This document shows, in pieces, positions 28,702 through 39,727 of a stretch of 64,000 nt of DNA. Source of the stretch: Streptomyces sp. NBC_01775. GTDB lineage: Bacteria > Actinomycetota > Actinomycetes > Streptomycetales > Streptomycetaceae. The notes under the pieces were generated by a model. It was given only the letters and a program-made list of their open reading frames with translations. It had not been told where the DNA came from and did not search any database. A program made the translations under genes and the position numbers. Position 1 is the first letter of the stretch; the number at the start of each line of letters is the position of its first letter. The DNA lies in the NCBI RefSeq assembly GCF_035917675.1, contig NZ_CP109104.1, positions 2,852,001 to 2,916,000 on the forward strand. The letters run 5' to 3'.

Positions 28702-29892
28702 CTAGCTGAGCCCCGCGTGGCGGGCCCGTTCCACCACCGGGCCGATCGCCTCGGCGAGCGCCTCGACGTCCGCCTTGGTGGAGGTGTGGCCCAGCGTGAA
28801 GCGCAGGGTGCCCCGGGCAAGCTCGGGGTCGGTGCCGGTTGCCAGCAGCACATGGCTGGGCTGGGCGACACCTGCCGTGCACGCGGAGCCCGTCGAGCAC
28901 TGGATGCCCTGCGCGTCCAGCAGCAGGAGGAGCGAGTCGCCCTCGCAGCCGGGGAAGGAGAAGTGAGCGTTGGCCGCCAGGCGGCCGGCCGGGTCCGGGT
29001 CGCCGTTGAGCACCGCGTCGGGCACGGCCTCGGTGACCGCGTCGACCAGCGCGTCCCGCAGCGCGCCGACCTCGCGCACGAAGTCCTCGCGCCGCTCGAC
29101 GGCCAGCCTGCCCGCCGTGGCGAAGGCGGCGACGGCGGGGGTGTCCAGCGTGCCGGAGCGCACATGGCGCTCCTGGCCGCCGCCGTGCAGCAGCGGGACT
29201 GGCGTGTACTCGCGCCCCAGCAGCAGCGCGCCCACGCCGTAGGGGCCACCGGTCTTGTGCCCGGTGACGGTCATGGCGGCCAGGCCCGAGTCCGCGAAAC
29301 CGGTCTCCAGCTGACCGAACGCCTGCACCGCGTCCGAGTGCAGCGGCACGTCGAACTCCCGGGCGACCTCGGCCAGTCCCCGCACATCCGTGACGGTGCC
29401 GATCTCGTTGTTGGCCCACATGACGGTGGCCAGCGCGACGTCGGCGGGGTTCCGCGCGATCGCCTCGCGCAGCGCCTCGGGGTGCACCCGCCCGTGGCCG
29501 TCGACCGGCAGCCACTCGACCCTGGCGCCCTCGTGCGTGGCCAGCCAGTCGACGGCGTCGAGGACGGCGTGGTGCTCGACGGGGCTGGCCAGGACGCGCG
29601 TACGGACGCCCTCGGACTGGTCCCTGCGTGCCCAGAACAGCCCCTTGACGGCGAGGTTGTCCGCCTCGGTGCCACCGCCGGTGAAGACGACCTCGCTGGG
29701 CCGCGCCCCGAGGGAGGCGGCGAGGGACTCCCGGGATTCCTCGACCGTGCGGCGGGCCCGGCGTCCCGCGCCGTGCAGGGAGGACGCGTTGCCGACGACC
29801 TGGAGTTGCTCGGTCATCGTCCGCACCGCTTCGGGCCACATAGGGGTGGTGGCGGCGTGATCGAGGTAGGCAGAGTGGGCGGTGTCAGCCAT
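28702..29892 (-). CDS. Cysteine desulfurase (NifS/IscS family)
   Basis: 396 residues. The PLP lysine is K213 in TGHKTGG, preceded by the HSDAVQAFG block that binds the cofactor. The sulfur-carrying cysteine is C338 in CSTGSAC. It takes sulfur from L-cysteine as a persulfide for iron-sulfur clusters and tRNA thiolation, so the nearby mnmA is a natural partner. No iscU or suf genes are adjacent. The ATG at 29892 gives [17 protein letters not shown], the normal family start. Confidence 0.95.
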   Translation of the reverse strand: MADTAHSAYLDHAATTPMWPEAVRTMTEQLQVVGNASSLHGAGRRARRTVEESRESLAASLGARPSEVVFTGGGTEADNLAVKGLFWARRDQSEGVRTRVLASPVEHHAVLDAVDWLATHEGARVEWLPVDGHGRVHPEALREAIARNPADVALATVMWANNEIGTVTDVRGLAEVAREFDVPLHSDAVQAFGQLETGFADSGLAAMTVTGHKTGGPYGVGALLLGREYTPVPLLHGGGQERHVRSGTLDTPAVAAFATAGRLAVERREDFVREVGALRDALVDAVTEAVPDAVLNGDPDPAGRLAANAHFSFPGCEGDSLLLLLDAQGIQCSTGSACTAGVAQPSHVLLATGTDPELARGTLRFTLGHTSTKADVEALAEAIGPVVERARHAGLS

Positions 29893-30097
29893 GGTTCCCC
29901 GATTCTACGGGCCACCTCGGGGCGCACGACCGGCGCGTGGAGGCGGAGCCCCGGAGACCGGGCCCCGGCCGCCTCGAGCGCGGCGGAGCCGCCGGAGCCG
30001 TCCCGGGGCGCACGGGCCCGGCGGGGGCGGCTCAGCGGCGGCTCAGCAGGGGTTCAGGAGCGGTTCAGCAGCGCTTACGGGGTCTCGCGGCGGCGGC

Positions 30098-30574
30098 TCA
30101 GTGGCCGTTCTCGGCCTGGAACATCCAGTGTTCCTTCTCCAAGACCCCGATGAGCTGGATGAAGACGTCCTCGGTGACCGGGTCGACCGGTCCCACGGCC
30201 TTCATGCGCTCACGGGCCTTGCCGATCACGGACTCCAGCGCGTCGACCATGGTGCGCACCGCGTCGGTGTCGGGCTGCCAGCCGTCCTTGACCGTGGAGA
30301 CGGCACTGCCGTTCGCGACGGTCGAGGAACGGCCGTCCGGCGAGATGCCGAGGGCCGAGGCGCGCTCGGCGACGGTGTCGGAGTAGTTGCGGGCGGTGTC
30401 GACGACCTCGTCGAGCTGGAGGTGGATGGACCGGAAGCGGGGGCCGACCACGTTCCAGTGGATCTGCTTGGCGACCAGGGAGAGGTCGATGAGATCCAGC
30501 AGCGTGCCCTGGAGCGCCTCACCTACGGTCTTGAGGTCCTCCTCCGGAAGAGTGCTCTTCACTGCGTACGTCAC
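30098..30574 (-). CDS. dps: Dps-family ferritin-like DNA-protection protein
   Basis: 158 residues from GTG 30574, a typical Dps length. The inter-subunit ferroxidase residues H39, H51 and D55 are in QIHWNVVGPRFRSIHLQLDE, with further acidic residues in the next helix. The protein is a four-helix bundle forming a 12-mer that stores iron and shields DNA in starvation or spores. There is no long basic tail for DNA binding at either end. It is monocistronic, transcribed toward the cysteine desulfurase. Confidence 0.93.
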   Translation of the reverse strand: MTYAVKSTLPEEDLKTVGEALQGTLLDLIDLSLVAKQIHWNVVGPRFRSIHLQLDEVVDTARNYSDTVAERASALGISPDGRSSTVANGSAVSTVKDGWQPDTDAVRTMVDALESVIGKARERMKAVGPVDPVTEDVFIQLIGVLEKEHWMFQAENGH

Positions 30575-30985
30575 CTTGGGCTCGCTCTCTCTCGGACAGC
30601 AACTTCTCCCCTCCAACGTACTCACACAGGGCGAAAAGGGACACTTCGCGTCAGAGGGGAGGGGATGCCGTGGAGTCTTCCGACCCCCTCGCCCTGTGCC
30701 GTCCTGACGAGTCCCCCTCCTCGCCCACCTCATGCACCCGGGCCGTGCGTCCCGCGCATGGGCGAGCCGCACACGGGCATGTCGCACACGGGGGAATGGG
30801 TGGCGCGCCCGGGCAAAGCTTGCCGGGAGGGGTACTGAGCGGCCTCACTGAGGCCCCCTGCGGTCCGATCGTGCCCCGAAAGGGGCGCGGGGAACTGCGC
30901 GGCCAGCCACGACGACGCCGCCGCAGCAGCCGCAGCCGCAGCCGCAGCCGAACAGCGGAGCCCCTCGGCACGCCCCGCGGAGCGC
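30575..30985. other. 411-bp intergenic stretch with repeat copy C
   Basis: No convincing gene. It holds an inverted partial copy of the dispersed repeat at about 30874-30916 (CCCCGAAAGGGGCGCGGGGA and the GCGCGGCCAGCC junction). A short GCCGCA/GCCGCAG run lies at about 30925-30955. The first 60 bases are the Dps promoter region. The repeat follows the stop of the thioesterase gene. Confidence 0.6.
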
Positions 30986-31861
30986 TCAGGTGCGGGCGAG
31001 CTGGCGGGACTGGGCGACCAGGCGGTCCGCGGTGTCCCAGATTTCCGTGTCCTCCTCCAGGAAGCCCCCTGCCAGGTTGCGGGTGACGATCGAGACGCGC
31101 AGGGGTCCGGGGGCCGGGCGGGCGCGGACGTGGACCGTCAGCTCCACGGTCGGCACCCAGCCGGTCAGGCCCAGGTCGAAGGCGGTGGGCGGCAGCGCGT
31201 CCACGGCCATCAGCAGGGCGAGCGGATCGGGCTCGCGCCCGTCAGCCAGGCCGAGCCAGGCGCGCATCTCGCCGCGCAGACTGGGGGCACCCAGCGCCCA
31301 GCCGCTGGTCTCCGGGTCGAGCCGCAGGTCGAGCCGTCGTGCCAGCTCGGGCACGGCCGCCTCGCCGCCGGGGTGGTCGGTGGCGCGGAAGCACTGCTCG
31401 CGCGGCGCCATCGCGGGCGGCTTGGCGGTGGTGCGCACATCGTCGGACAGCGCCCCGAGGTCGCCGTAGGTGGCCAGGGCTCGGATGCGCTCGACCTCCT
31501 CGCCCCGCTCGTCGGTCTGGAAGAGCCCGGCCGACGCGGTGGAGACGGTGCGGCCCGTGCGGGCGGGGCGGGTGCGGACGAGGGCGGGGCCCGCCGTGGT
31601 GGCCGTCAGATAGTGCGCGGTGATCGTGAACGGATCGGGGTGCGGAAGGGCCTCGCCCAGGGCCCGGCCCAGCACGGCGAGCAGATAGCCGCCGTTGAGG
31701 GCCTTGCCTATCGCCCAGCCCGGCGACAGGCGCGCTTCGTAGCCGCCGTCGGCACGGCGGCTCACCGCGGTGTCGCGGTCGAACTCGCTGGTCACGGCGG
31801 CTGGGACGGCGGCCGAGGAACCCGCGGGCCGGACTGGTGCGTCAGAAGGAGCATCGGACAT
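30986..31861 (-). CDS. Acyl-CoA thioesterase family protein (double hotdog, TesB-like)
   Basis: 291 residues with two predicted hotdog halves. The first has the helix AIGKALNGGYLLAVLGRALGEA and strand FTITAHYLTATTAGPALVRT. The second has LAMLMAVDALPPTAFDLG and WVPTVELTVHVRARPAPGPL. These fit the TesB/thioesterase-like superfamily that cleaves acyl-CoA. Catalytic residues are hard to fix by eye. It diverges from the aldehyde dehydrogenase homologue with 170 bp between, possibly sharing regulation. Confidence 0.82.
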   Translation of the reverse strand: MSDAPSDAPVRPAGSSAAVPAAVTSEFDRDTAVSRRADGGYEARLSPGWAIGKALNGGYLLAVLGRALGEALPHPDPFTITAHYLTATTAGPALVRTRPARTGRTVSTASAGLFQTDERGEEVERIRALATYGDLGALSDDVRTTAKPPAMAPREQCFRATDHPGGEAAVPELARRLDLRLDPETSGWALGAPSLRGEMRAWLGLADGREPDPLALLMAVDALPPTAFDLGLTGWVPTVELTVHVRARPAPGPLRVSIVTRNLAGGFLEEDTEIWDTADRLVAQSRQLART

Positions 31862-32031
31862 GACAGGAACCGTACACCGGAGAGTTACTCGTGGGTAGCA
31901 GTCCTTGACCAGCCGCCTCCCGGCCCTCGGCGCACGGCGGGGCGTGCCGGACGCACTCCGGGGCCCCCTTCTCCAACAGGCCCTGTCCGTCGTTAACTTG
32001 TGTTCCGGCCAGCGAAAGGGAGCCAGCAGCC

Positions 32032-33450
32032 ATGTCGTACTTCGCGGACCTCGCCCTCCAGCACATCGACGGCGAGTGGCGCTCCGGCACCGGCTCCTGG
32101 GACATCGTCGACTTCGATCCGTACACCGGCGAGAAGCTCACCTCGGTCACCGTCGCCACGGCGAGCGAGGTCGACGCCGCCTACACCGCGGCGGCGCGCG
32201 CCCAGCCCGACTGGGCCGCGACCAGCGGCTTCGCCCGCCGTGAGGTCCTGGAGCGGGTGGTGCGGCTGATCGAGGAGCGGCAGGAGGCCCTGGCCGACTC
32301 GCTCACCACCGAGACCGGCGCCACCCGCGCGCGGGCCGACTTCGAACTGCGCCTGGCCCGCCAGTGTCTGCGCGACGCGGGCGCGCTGGCCGTCGGACCG
32401 GCCGAGAGCATGCCGCCCTCCCCCGTCGAGGGCAAGGAGAACCACGTCCTGCGGGAGCCGGTGGGCGTCGTCGGCGCCATCAGCCCCTTCCACCACCCCT
32501 TTCTGCGCGGCCTCGCCACCGTGGCACCCGCGCTGGCGGTGGGCAACGCCGTGGTCCTCAAGCCGCACCAGAGCACCCCGGTCACCGGCGGCGCGCTGCT
32601 GGCCCATCTGCTGGAGGAGGCGGGGCTGCCGGGCGGGGTGCTGAACGTCGTCATCACCGACATCGCCGAGATCGGCGACGCGCTCCTCACCCACCCCGTC
32701 CCCGGCGTCATCGCCTACGCCGGATCCGAGCGCACCGGCCGCGAGGTGACGGCCGTCGTGGCGAGCCACTTCAAGCGCGCCGTGCTCGACATCAGCGGCG
32801 GCGGCGCCTTCGTGGTGCTGGACGACGCGGACGTGGCCCGTGCGGCGGAGGCCGCCTGCTTCAGCCGCTTCGTCCACCAGGGCCAGGGCGGCGGAGCACC
32901 GGCCAGCCGGGTGCTGGTGGACCGGGCCGTCGAGCGGGAGTTCACCCACGAGTTCGCGGCGCGGGCCGCGGCCCTGGCGGCGGGCGACCCGCGCGATCCG
33001 GCCACCCGGATCGGCCCGCTGATCAGTCCCGCGCAGGCCGAGTCGGCCGAGGCGCTGGCCGCGCAGGCCGTCGCCGAGGGGGCGGTCGCGCTGACGCCCG
33101 GCGGCGCGCGGGGCGCGGTGCTGCGGCCCACGGTCCTGGCCGAGGTCCCCGAGGACGCCTCGGTGCTGCGCCAGGAGCTGCACGGACCCGTCGCCGTCCT
33201 GCTGCCGTTCAAGGACGAGAACGAGGCGGTGCGGCTGGCCCGGTGCATCCCGCACGGGCGCGGCACGGCGGTGCACACCAGCGATGTGCGCCGCGGGGTG
33301 TCGCTGGCGCGCCGGCTCGTGGGCGGTACGGCGCAGATCAACGGCTCGGGCGTCCCCGACGAGCCGATGGCCGGGCCCGGGACGCTGGAGGCGTTCACCA
33401 CGGTGCGGTGGCTGTCGGTGCAGTACGGGCGCAGCCACTTCCCGTTCTGA
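32032..33450 (+). CDS. Aldehyde dehydrogenase-fold protein lacking the catalytic cysteine
   Basis: 472 residues with a complete ALDH fold (closest in style to benzaldehyde/vanillin dehydrogenases). The cofactor lysine in LKPHQSTP (K177) and the GSERTG nucleotide loop are kept. But the nucleophile region, normally HQGQxC, reads VHQGQGGGAPASR (about 281-293) with no cysteine. The general base in LELGG is aspartate in VLDISGGG (D253), and the usual N of PWN is SPFHHP. It should therefore be inactive as an oxidising enzyme and may bind NAD(P) or act as a regulator. Translation is otherwise unbroken and GC use is normal, so it is not decaying. Confidence 0.88.
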   Translation: MSYFADLALQHIDGEWRSGTGSWDIVDFDPYTGEKLTSVTVATASEVDAAYTAAARAQPDWAATSGFARREVLERVVRLIEERQEALADSLTTETGATRARADFELRLARQCLRDAGALAVGPAESMPPSPVEGKENHVLREPVGVVGAISPFHHPFLRGLATVAPALAVGNAVVLKPHQSTPVTGGALLAHLLEEAGLPGGVLNVVITDIAEIGDALLTHPVPGVIAYAGSERTGREVTAVVASHFKRAVLDISGGGAFVVLDDADVARAAEAACFSRFVHQGQGGGAPASRVLVDRAVEREFTHEFAARAAALAAGDPRDPATRIGPLISPAQAESAEALAAQAVAEGAVALTPGGARGAVLRPTVLAEVPEDASVLRQELHGPVAVLLPFKDENEAVRLARCIPHGRGTAVHTSDVRRGVSLARRLVGGTAQINGSGVPDEPMAGPGTLEAFTTVRWLSVQYGRSHFPF

Positions 33451-33458
33451 GCGGGGCC

Positions 33459-33590
33459 CTCTTTCCTGGTGCTGAGCAGGGGGGTGCCCCTGCCTGTGCT
33501 TTGCAGGGTGCGGGCCCGTACGGGCTGGTCGTGCCCACGCGGCGGAGCCGCATATGACACAGCACCGCGCCCCTTCGGGGCTCGTCCCGG
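33459..33590 (+). repeat. Dispersed palindromic repeat, copy D
   Basis: All three modules are present but shuffled. GCTGAGCAGG...GCCCCTGCCTG comes first, then GCGGCGGAGCCGC at 33539-33551 with CATATGACACAGC, then CGCGCCCCTTCGGGGCTCG near 33568-33586. It fills the gap between the convergent ALDH-like and UPF0126 genes. Confidence 0.75.
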
Positions 33591-33619
33591 CGCCGGGCAC
33601 GCAAGGGAGCGCCGCCCCG

Positions 33620-34315
33620 TCACCGGCCCCGGCCGCTCTCCCCCCGCTCGGCCGCCTCCGCGTCGGGCCGCGCGCTGCGCCGGTGCCAGGCGCGCGGGGC
33701 GCGCCAGTTGTAGCGCAGGGCCAGCAGCCGCAGCACGAACGCGAGCACAGCGGCGCCCACCGCCGTGGCGGGGCGTACGGCGTCGAGGTGGATGAGCAGG
33801 GCGACGGCGCTGGAGCCGACGACGGCCGGGACCGCGTAGATCTCGCGGTCCCAGCGCAGCAGCGAGGGCACCTCGTTGGCGAGCACGTCACGCAGCACGC
33901 CCCCGCCGGCCGCGGTGGCCAGCCCCATCACCACGGACGCGGTCAGCCCGAGGCCGTACTCGTGGGCCTTGAGGGTGCCGGTCACGCAGAAGAGGCCGAG
34001 CCCCGCGGCGTCGAAGACACTGACCGCCTTGTTGATCCGCTCGACCTCCGGATGGAGGAAGAAGACCAGCACCGCGGCCACCAGCGGCATCAGGAAGTAG
34101 CCGAGATCCGTGAAGGCGGCCGGTGGTACGGCACCGATCACCACGTCCCGGAACAGCCCGCCGCCGAGACCGGTGACCTCGGCGAGGACGGCGATACCGA
34201 AGACGTCGAAGTTGCGGCGGACGGCGAGCAGGGCGCCGGAGATCGCGAAGACGAAGATGCCGACCAGGTCCAGCCAGTGCTGGAGGGGCGGGGAGAAGAC
34301 GGTGTCCACGTGCAC
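33620..34315 (-). CDS. UPF0126 / TRIC-type cation channel family membrane protein
   Basis: 231 residues with two repeated three-helix halves, each carrying a glycine-rich turn: GLGGGLFRDV and AGGGVLRDVL. This is the signature of the UPF0126 family, now grouped with trimeric intracellular cation channels that pass potassium. About seven membrane spans are visible, with a polar arginine-rich C-terminal tail in the cytoplasm. The start is GTG 34315. It lies downstream of the opp operon behind a strong terminator, so it is probably transcribed alone. Confidence 0.88.
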   Translation of the reverse strand: MHVDTVFSPPLQHWLDLVGIFVFAISGALLAVRRNFDVFGIAVLAEVTGLGGGLFRDVVIGAVPPAAFTDLGYFLMPLVAAVLVFFLHPEVERINKAVSVFDAAGLGLFCVTGTLKAHEYGLGLTASVVMGLATAAGGGVLRDVLANEVPSLLRWDREIYAVPAVVGSSAVALLIHLDAVRPATAVGAAVLAFVLRLLALRYNWRAPRAWHRRSARPDAEAAERGESGRGR

Positions 34316-34326
34316 ATTTGTATCGG

Positions 34327-34357
34327 GCCGGACAGGCTCACTCTGAGCCTGTCCGGC
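34327..34357 (-). terminator. Terminator of the opp operon
   Basis: A perfect 14-bp stem (GCCGGACAGGCTCA at 34327-34340 with TGAGCCTGTCCGGC at 34344-34357) with a 3-nt loop lies 18 bp past the oppF stop on the minus strand and just before the UPF0126 gene. Confidence 0.8.
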
Positions 34358-34374
34358 GATTGAGCACGAGCGCG

Positions 34375-35531
<1,157 letters not shown>

Positions 35532-35535
<4 letters not shown>

Positions 35536-36761
35536 AGCTTGGGGGCAATCTCTTCGTTCCAGATGCGTTCCCTGTCCTCCTGCGCCATGTGACAGGCCGA
35601 CAGGTGCCCGGGCCGCACCTCGCGCAGCTCGGGGCGCGTGGTGCGGGTGACGCCGCCCTTGGGTACGTCCGCGTAGGGGCAGCGCGGGTTGAAGGCGCAG
35701 CCCTGGGGGACGTTGATCAGGCTGGGCGGGGAGCCCTTGACGGGGATGAGGCGCTCGGTCCTGTCCCGGTCGATGCGCGGCATCGAGCCCAGCAGGCCCC
35801 AGGTGTAGGGGTGCTGGGGCTCGTAGAAGACCTTCTCGGCCGTGCCGTACTCCACGCAGCGCCCGCCGTACATCACCAGGATGTCGTCGGACAGCTCGGC
35901 GACGACGCCCAGGTCGTGGGTGATGATGACGACCGCCGAGCCGAACTCCTTCTGCAAGTCGCGCATCAGGTCGAGGATCTGCGCCTGGACGGTGACGTCG
36001 AGGGCGGTCGTCGGCTCGTCGGCGATCAGCAGCTCGGGGTTGTTGACGAGCGCCATGGCGATCATCGCGCGCTGGCGCATACCGCCGGAGAACTCGTGCG
36101 GGTAGCTGTCGACGCGCTTGCCCGGCTCGGGGATGCCCACGCGGTCCAGCAGCTCGATGGCGCGGGTGCGGGCCTTCTTCTTGTCGACCTTGTGGTGGAC
36201 GCGGTACGCCTCCACGATCTGGTGGCCGACGGTGAAGAAGGGGTGCAGGGCCGACAGGGGGTCCTGGAAGATCATGGAGATCTCCCGGCCGCGCAGCTTG
36301 CGCACCTCGTCCGGGTCGGCGCTGAGCAGCTCCTTGCCGTCGAGCCAGATCTCTCCCGATATCTGAGGCCGCTGGCGGCCGTACTGGCCGACGGTGTGCA
36401 GACCCATGATGCCCAGCGAGGTCACCGACTTGCCGGAGCCGGACTCGCCGACGATGCCGAGGGTCTGGCCCTTCTCCAGGGTGAAGGAGAGCCCGTCGAC
36501 GGACTTGACGATGCCGTCCTGCGTGGGGAAGTGCACGCGCAGGTCGCGGACCTCCAAGAACGCGGTCGGCGGCTCCTTGTCCAGCGTGGGCTCACCGGGT
36601 GCCGTGCCCGAGGCGGTCAGACCCGGGACCGCCTCGGCCTTGGTCACGTCCGCCTTCTCGACGTCGGCCTTGGCGGCTTTGGTGTCCTTGGCGTCGGCCT
36701 TGGCTGCCTTGGCGTCCTTGGCGTCGGCCTTGCCGTCGTCCTTGTGCTCGTGGTCTGTCAT
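35532..36761 (-). CDS. oppD: Oligopeptide/dipeptide ABC transporter ATP-binding protein OppD
   Basis: 409 residues. After an unusual 65-residue head rich in Lys, Ala and Asp ([13 protein letters not shown] repeats) comes a standard ATPase with [40 protein letters not shown] and ITHDLG. The C-terminal cysteine-containing extension of the Opp/Dpp type is present ([12 protein letters not shown]). The head is low-complexity and charged, not a membrane anchor. ATG 36761 shares ATGA with the oppB stop. It drives import with OppF. Confidence 0.95.
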
Positions 36762-37756
36762 CCGAGCCTCACTCGTGGGTCGATCACGCCGTACAGCAGG
36801 TCCACGATGAGGTTCGCGATGACGACGGCGGTTGCGGTGATGAGCGTGACACCGAGGATGAGCGGCAGGTCCTTGTCGGTGATCGCCTTCAGCACCGCCT
36901 GGCCGAGCCCGGGGATGCTGAAGGTGGTCTCGGTGAGGATCGCGCCGCCCATCAGCGCGCCGATGTCGATGCCGAGGAGCGTCAGGATCGGCGTCATCGT
37001 CGAGCGCATGGCGTGCTTGCCGATGACGACCGGCTCCTTGAGGCCCTTGGCCCTGGCCGTACGGATGTAGTCCTCGCCCATCACTTCCAGCATGGTGGCC
37101 CGGGTGATGCGGGCGTACATCGCTCCGAAGAGGAAGGCGAGGCTGATCCAGGGGAGGATCATGCCGCTGAACCACTTGGTCACGTTCTCGCCGAACGGGG
37201 TGAACGAGTTGCTCACCAGGTCCAGTTGGTAGGCGAAGAGCGTCAGCAGGATCAGGCCGGTGAAGTAGACCGGGAGCGAGACGCCGGCCAGCGCGCCCGT
37301 CATGCCCAGCCGGTCCCAGATGCTGCCGCGCTTGAGCGCGGAGACGACGCCGACGGCGAGGCCGATCAGCAGCCAGAGGATGGCCGCGCCGAGCGCCAGG
37401 GACAGGGTCACGGGCAGCCGGTCGGTCAGGACGGGCCAGATCTCCTGCTCGGTGCGGAACGAGTAGCCGAAGCAAGGCGCTGAGCAGTGCGTGGTGTCGC
37501 CGCCGCCCGTGTAGTCGCGGCCGACGAAGATGCCCTTGAAGAACTCGAAGAGCTGCACCAGGACCGGGTCGTCCAACTGGAGCTTCTGGCGGATGCCTTC
37601 AATGGCGTCCTTGTCGGCCTGCTTGCCGACGAACATGGTGGCCGGATCCGTGCCGGTCCACTTCGGGATCAAGAAGAAGATGCAGAAGACCGCCAGGATG
37701 ATGACGACCAGCATCACTGCGACGGCGAACAGCCGCCTGATGAGGTATGTGAGCAC
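36758..37756 (-). CDS. oppB: Oligopeptide ABC transporter permease OppB
   Basis: 332 residues, six membrane spans. The first begins right at the N terminus (LTYLIRRLFAVAVMLVVIIL), as usual for DppB/OppB permeases. A large external loop follows, with two cysteines in THCSAPCFG. The EAA loop that touches the ATPases reads EDYIRTARAKGLKEPVV. The start is GTG 37756. It lies 160 bp downstream of oppA and is coupled to oppD. Confidence 0.95.
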   Translation of the reverse strand: MLTYLIRRLFAVAVMLVVIILAVFCIFFLIPKWTGTDPATMFVGKQADKDAIEGIRQKLQLDDPVLVQLFEFFKGIFVGRDYTGGGDTTHCSAPCFGYSFRTEQEIWPVLTDRLPVTLSLALGAAILWLLIGLAVGVVSALKRGSIWDRLGMTGALAGVSLPVYFTGLILLTLFAYQLDLVSNSFTPFGENVTKWFSGMILPWISLAFLFGAMYARITRATMLEVMGEDYIRTARAKGLKEPVVIGKHAMRSTMTPILTLLGIDIGALMGGAILTETTFSIPGLGQAVLKAITDKDLPLILGVTLITATAVVIANLIVDLLYGVIDPRVRLG

Positions 37757-37916
37757 TGCTCTCGGCCGCCCGGCGGCGGCCCGGCCTCTCCCCGGGTGCG
37801 GGGGTCGGTACCGGGCCGCCCGTAGCTGCCTTCACCTGCCCTTCGTGCCAGCGGCGGGTGGCGCCGTCAGATGGTGATGTGGGTGGCTGCGTCCGTCATG
37901 CGGCGTCAGGCACCGC

Positions 37917-39659
37917 TTACTTGACGCCGATGTTGACGAAGTCGTACCAGCCGCTGTAGGCGTCGGTGGCGTAGACGTTCGTCAGTCGGCTGGAGCGCCA
38001 CTGGATCACCTTGAGGTAGGTCAGGGGGAGGTAGTAGCCACCCTTCATGACCTCCTTGTTGACCGCGGCGTACTTGTCCGCCGCCTTGTCCGGGTCCAGC
38101 TCGGCGATCGCGCCGTCCATGCCCTCGTCGACCTTCTTCTCGTCGATCAGGGCGTAGTTGTTGTTGCCGTTGTCACGGATCTTCTTGCTGTGCCACAGCT
38201 CGACGCCGTAGCCCTGTCCACTCGGGAAGTCCGGGCCCCAGCCGTACATGACCATGCCGTAGTTCTTCTGCTTGACCTTGTCCTGGTTACCGACGATCGA
38301 GGAGCCCTGGGCGCCGTCGAACTGGTCGATCTCCACGTCGATGCCGACCTTCTTCAGCGACGCCTGGATCGCCTCGGAGGACTTCACATCGGCCTTGTCG
38401 GTGTTGCGCACCGCCATGGTGGTCTTGAAGCCCTTCGGCTTGCCGCACTTCTTCAGCTCGGCCTTGGCCTTGGTGACATCGGGCTTGCCCTTGGCGATGC
38501 CGTACTGGTCGTCGCTCTTGTCGTGGCCGGGGACGACCGGCGGGAGCATGTTGATGGCGAGACCGCCACCGGCCATCGGGCCACCGCGCGCGGTCTGCAC
38601 GGACTTGTGGTCCGTGCCGTAGATCGCGGCCTTGCGGCAGTGGATGTTGTCGAACGGCTTGATGCTCTGCGGGAACGCGACGTACGAGATGAACCCGGAC
38701 TGCGAGTTGTCGACGTTGCCCTTGTGCTTCTTGAGCGCGGTCGTGCGGCCCTGTGAGTCCATGCCGCGCTGGTTGAGGTCGAGGTCCGCGTCCCCGTTGA
38801 TGAGGCGCTTGTCGCGCTCGTCGGGGTTGGTGAGCAGCGTGACCTGGACCTTGTCGGGCAGCGCCTTGCGCAGGTCGTCGTTCTTCTTCGACCAGCTCGG
38901 GTTGCGCACCAGCGTCAGGTTCTTGTTCGGCGTGTACGACTGGAACTTGTACGGGCCCGAGGAGAACGGCTTCAGCGCGTACTTGGACTTCGCGTCCTTG
39001 TCCTTGCGCACCGGCGAGTTCGTCGGCATCGCGAGCATCTGCTCGAAGTCACCGTTGCGCTCGGCGAGGTGGAAGGTGATCTTGTTGCCCTTGGTCTCGA
39101 TGCCCTTGAAGTCACCGCCCTCGTACGGGCCCTTGTACTTCCCGTCCGGGTCGAGGATGTCCTTCAGGTACGTCGGCCCGCCGGACAGCACCTTCTGGGC
39201 CCACTGGCGCTCGATGCCGTACTTGACGTCCTCCGCCGTGATCGGCTTGCCGTCCTCCCACTTCAGGCCGTCCTTGAGCTCGTACTCATAGGTCTTGCCG
39301 TCGTCGGAGATCTTGGCCTTGGCCTTGGCCAGGTCCGGCTTGAGGTTGATGCCCTTCTTGCCCGGCGCACCGTCGTAGCTCACCAGCTGGCGGCTGTAGT
39401 AGCGCGCGAAGTCGAAGGCGAAGGCGTAGTACATCCTGGTGGTGTCCCAGGAGTCGGCGTCCTGGACGCCGACGTACTTGATCGTGCCGCCCTTCTTGTC
39501 CGACGCCTTGGCGACCTTGTTGATGCCCGCGTTGAAGCCGGCGCCCGCGCTGTCGCTGTCGCTGTCACCGCCGCCGCAGGCCGAGGTGGCCAGCAGAGTG
39601 CCGATGGCGAGCGCGGAGACCGCGGCCAGTCGACGCCTCGATGTGCGTTTGGTTCTCAC
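37917..39659 (-). CDS. oppA: Oligopeptide ABC transporter substrate-binding lipoprotein OppA
   Basis: 580 residues. The N terminus is a lipoprotein signal: RTKRTSRRR, a hydrophobic core, then the lipobox LLATSAC with C28 as the lipidated residue. An Asp/Ser-rich linker leads into a family-5 binding protein, with ITAEDVKYGIERQ and GPYKFQSYTPNKNLTL blocks. It captures peptides outside the membrane for OppB/OppC. The GTG at 39659 is preceded by GGAGG 10 nt upstream. It is the second gene of the operon. Confidence 0.94.
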   Translation of the reverse strand: MRTKRTSRRRLAAVSALAIGTLLATSACGGGDSDSDSAGAGFNAGINKVAKASDKKGGTIKYVGVQDADSWDTTRMYYAFAFDFARYYSRQLVSYDGAPGKKGINLKPDLAKAKAKISDDGKTYEYELKDGLKWEDGKPITAEDVKYGIERQWAQKVLSGGPTYLKDILDPDGKYKGPYEGGDFKGIETKGNKITFHLAERNGDFEQMLAMPTNSPVRKDKDAKSKYALKPFSSGPYKFQSYTPNKNLTLVRNPSWSKKNDDLRKALPDKVQVTLLTNPDERDKRLINGDADLDLNQRGMDSQGRTTALKKHKGNVDNSQSGFISYVAFPQSIKPFDNIHCRKAAIYGTDHKSVQTARGGPMAGGGLAINMLPPVVPGHDKSDDQYGIAKGKPDVTKAKAELKKCGKPKGFKTTMAVRNTDKADVKSSEAIQASLKKVGIDVEIDQFDGAQGSSIVGNQDKVKQKNYGMVMYGWGPDFPSGQGYGVELWHSKKIRDNGNNNYALIDEKKVDEGMDGAIAELDPDKAADKYAAVNKEVMKGGYYLPLTYLKVIQWRSSRLTNVYATDAYSGWYDFVNIGVK

Positions 39660-39727
39660 TGTCTCGCAACCTCCGTGTAGGTCACGGCCCGCACCATCGC
39701 GAGGCCGGGGGGATCTTGGCTGGGGGC

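Noticed and set aside
30670..31086. 138-residue frame upstream and inside the thioesterase gene
   Set aside because: It runs across a dispersed repeat and the 3' end of a well-supported gene on the other strand.
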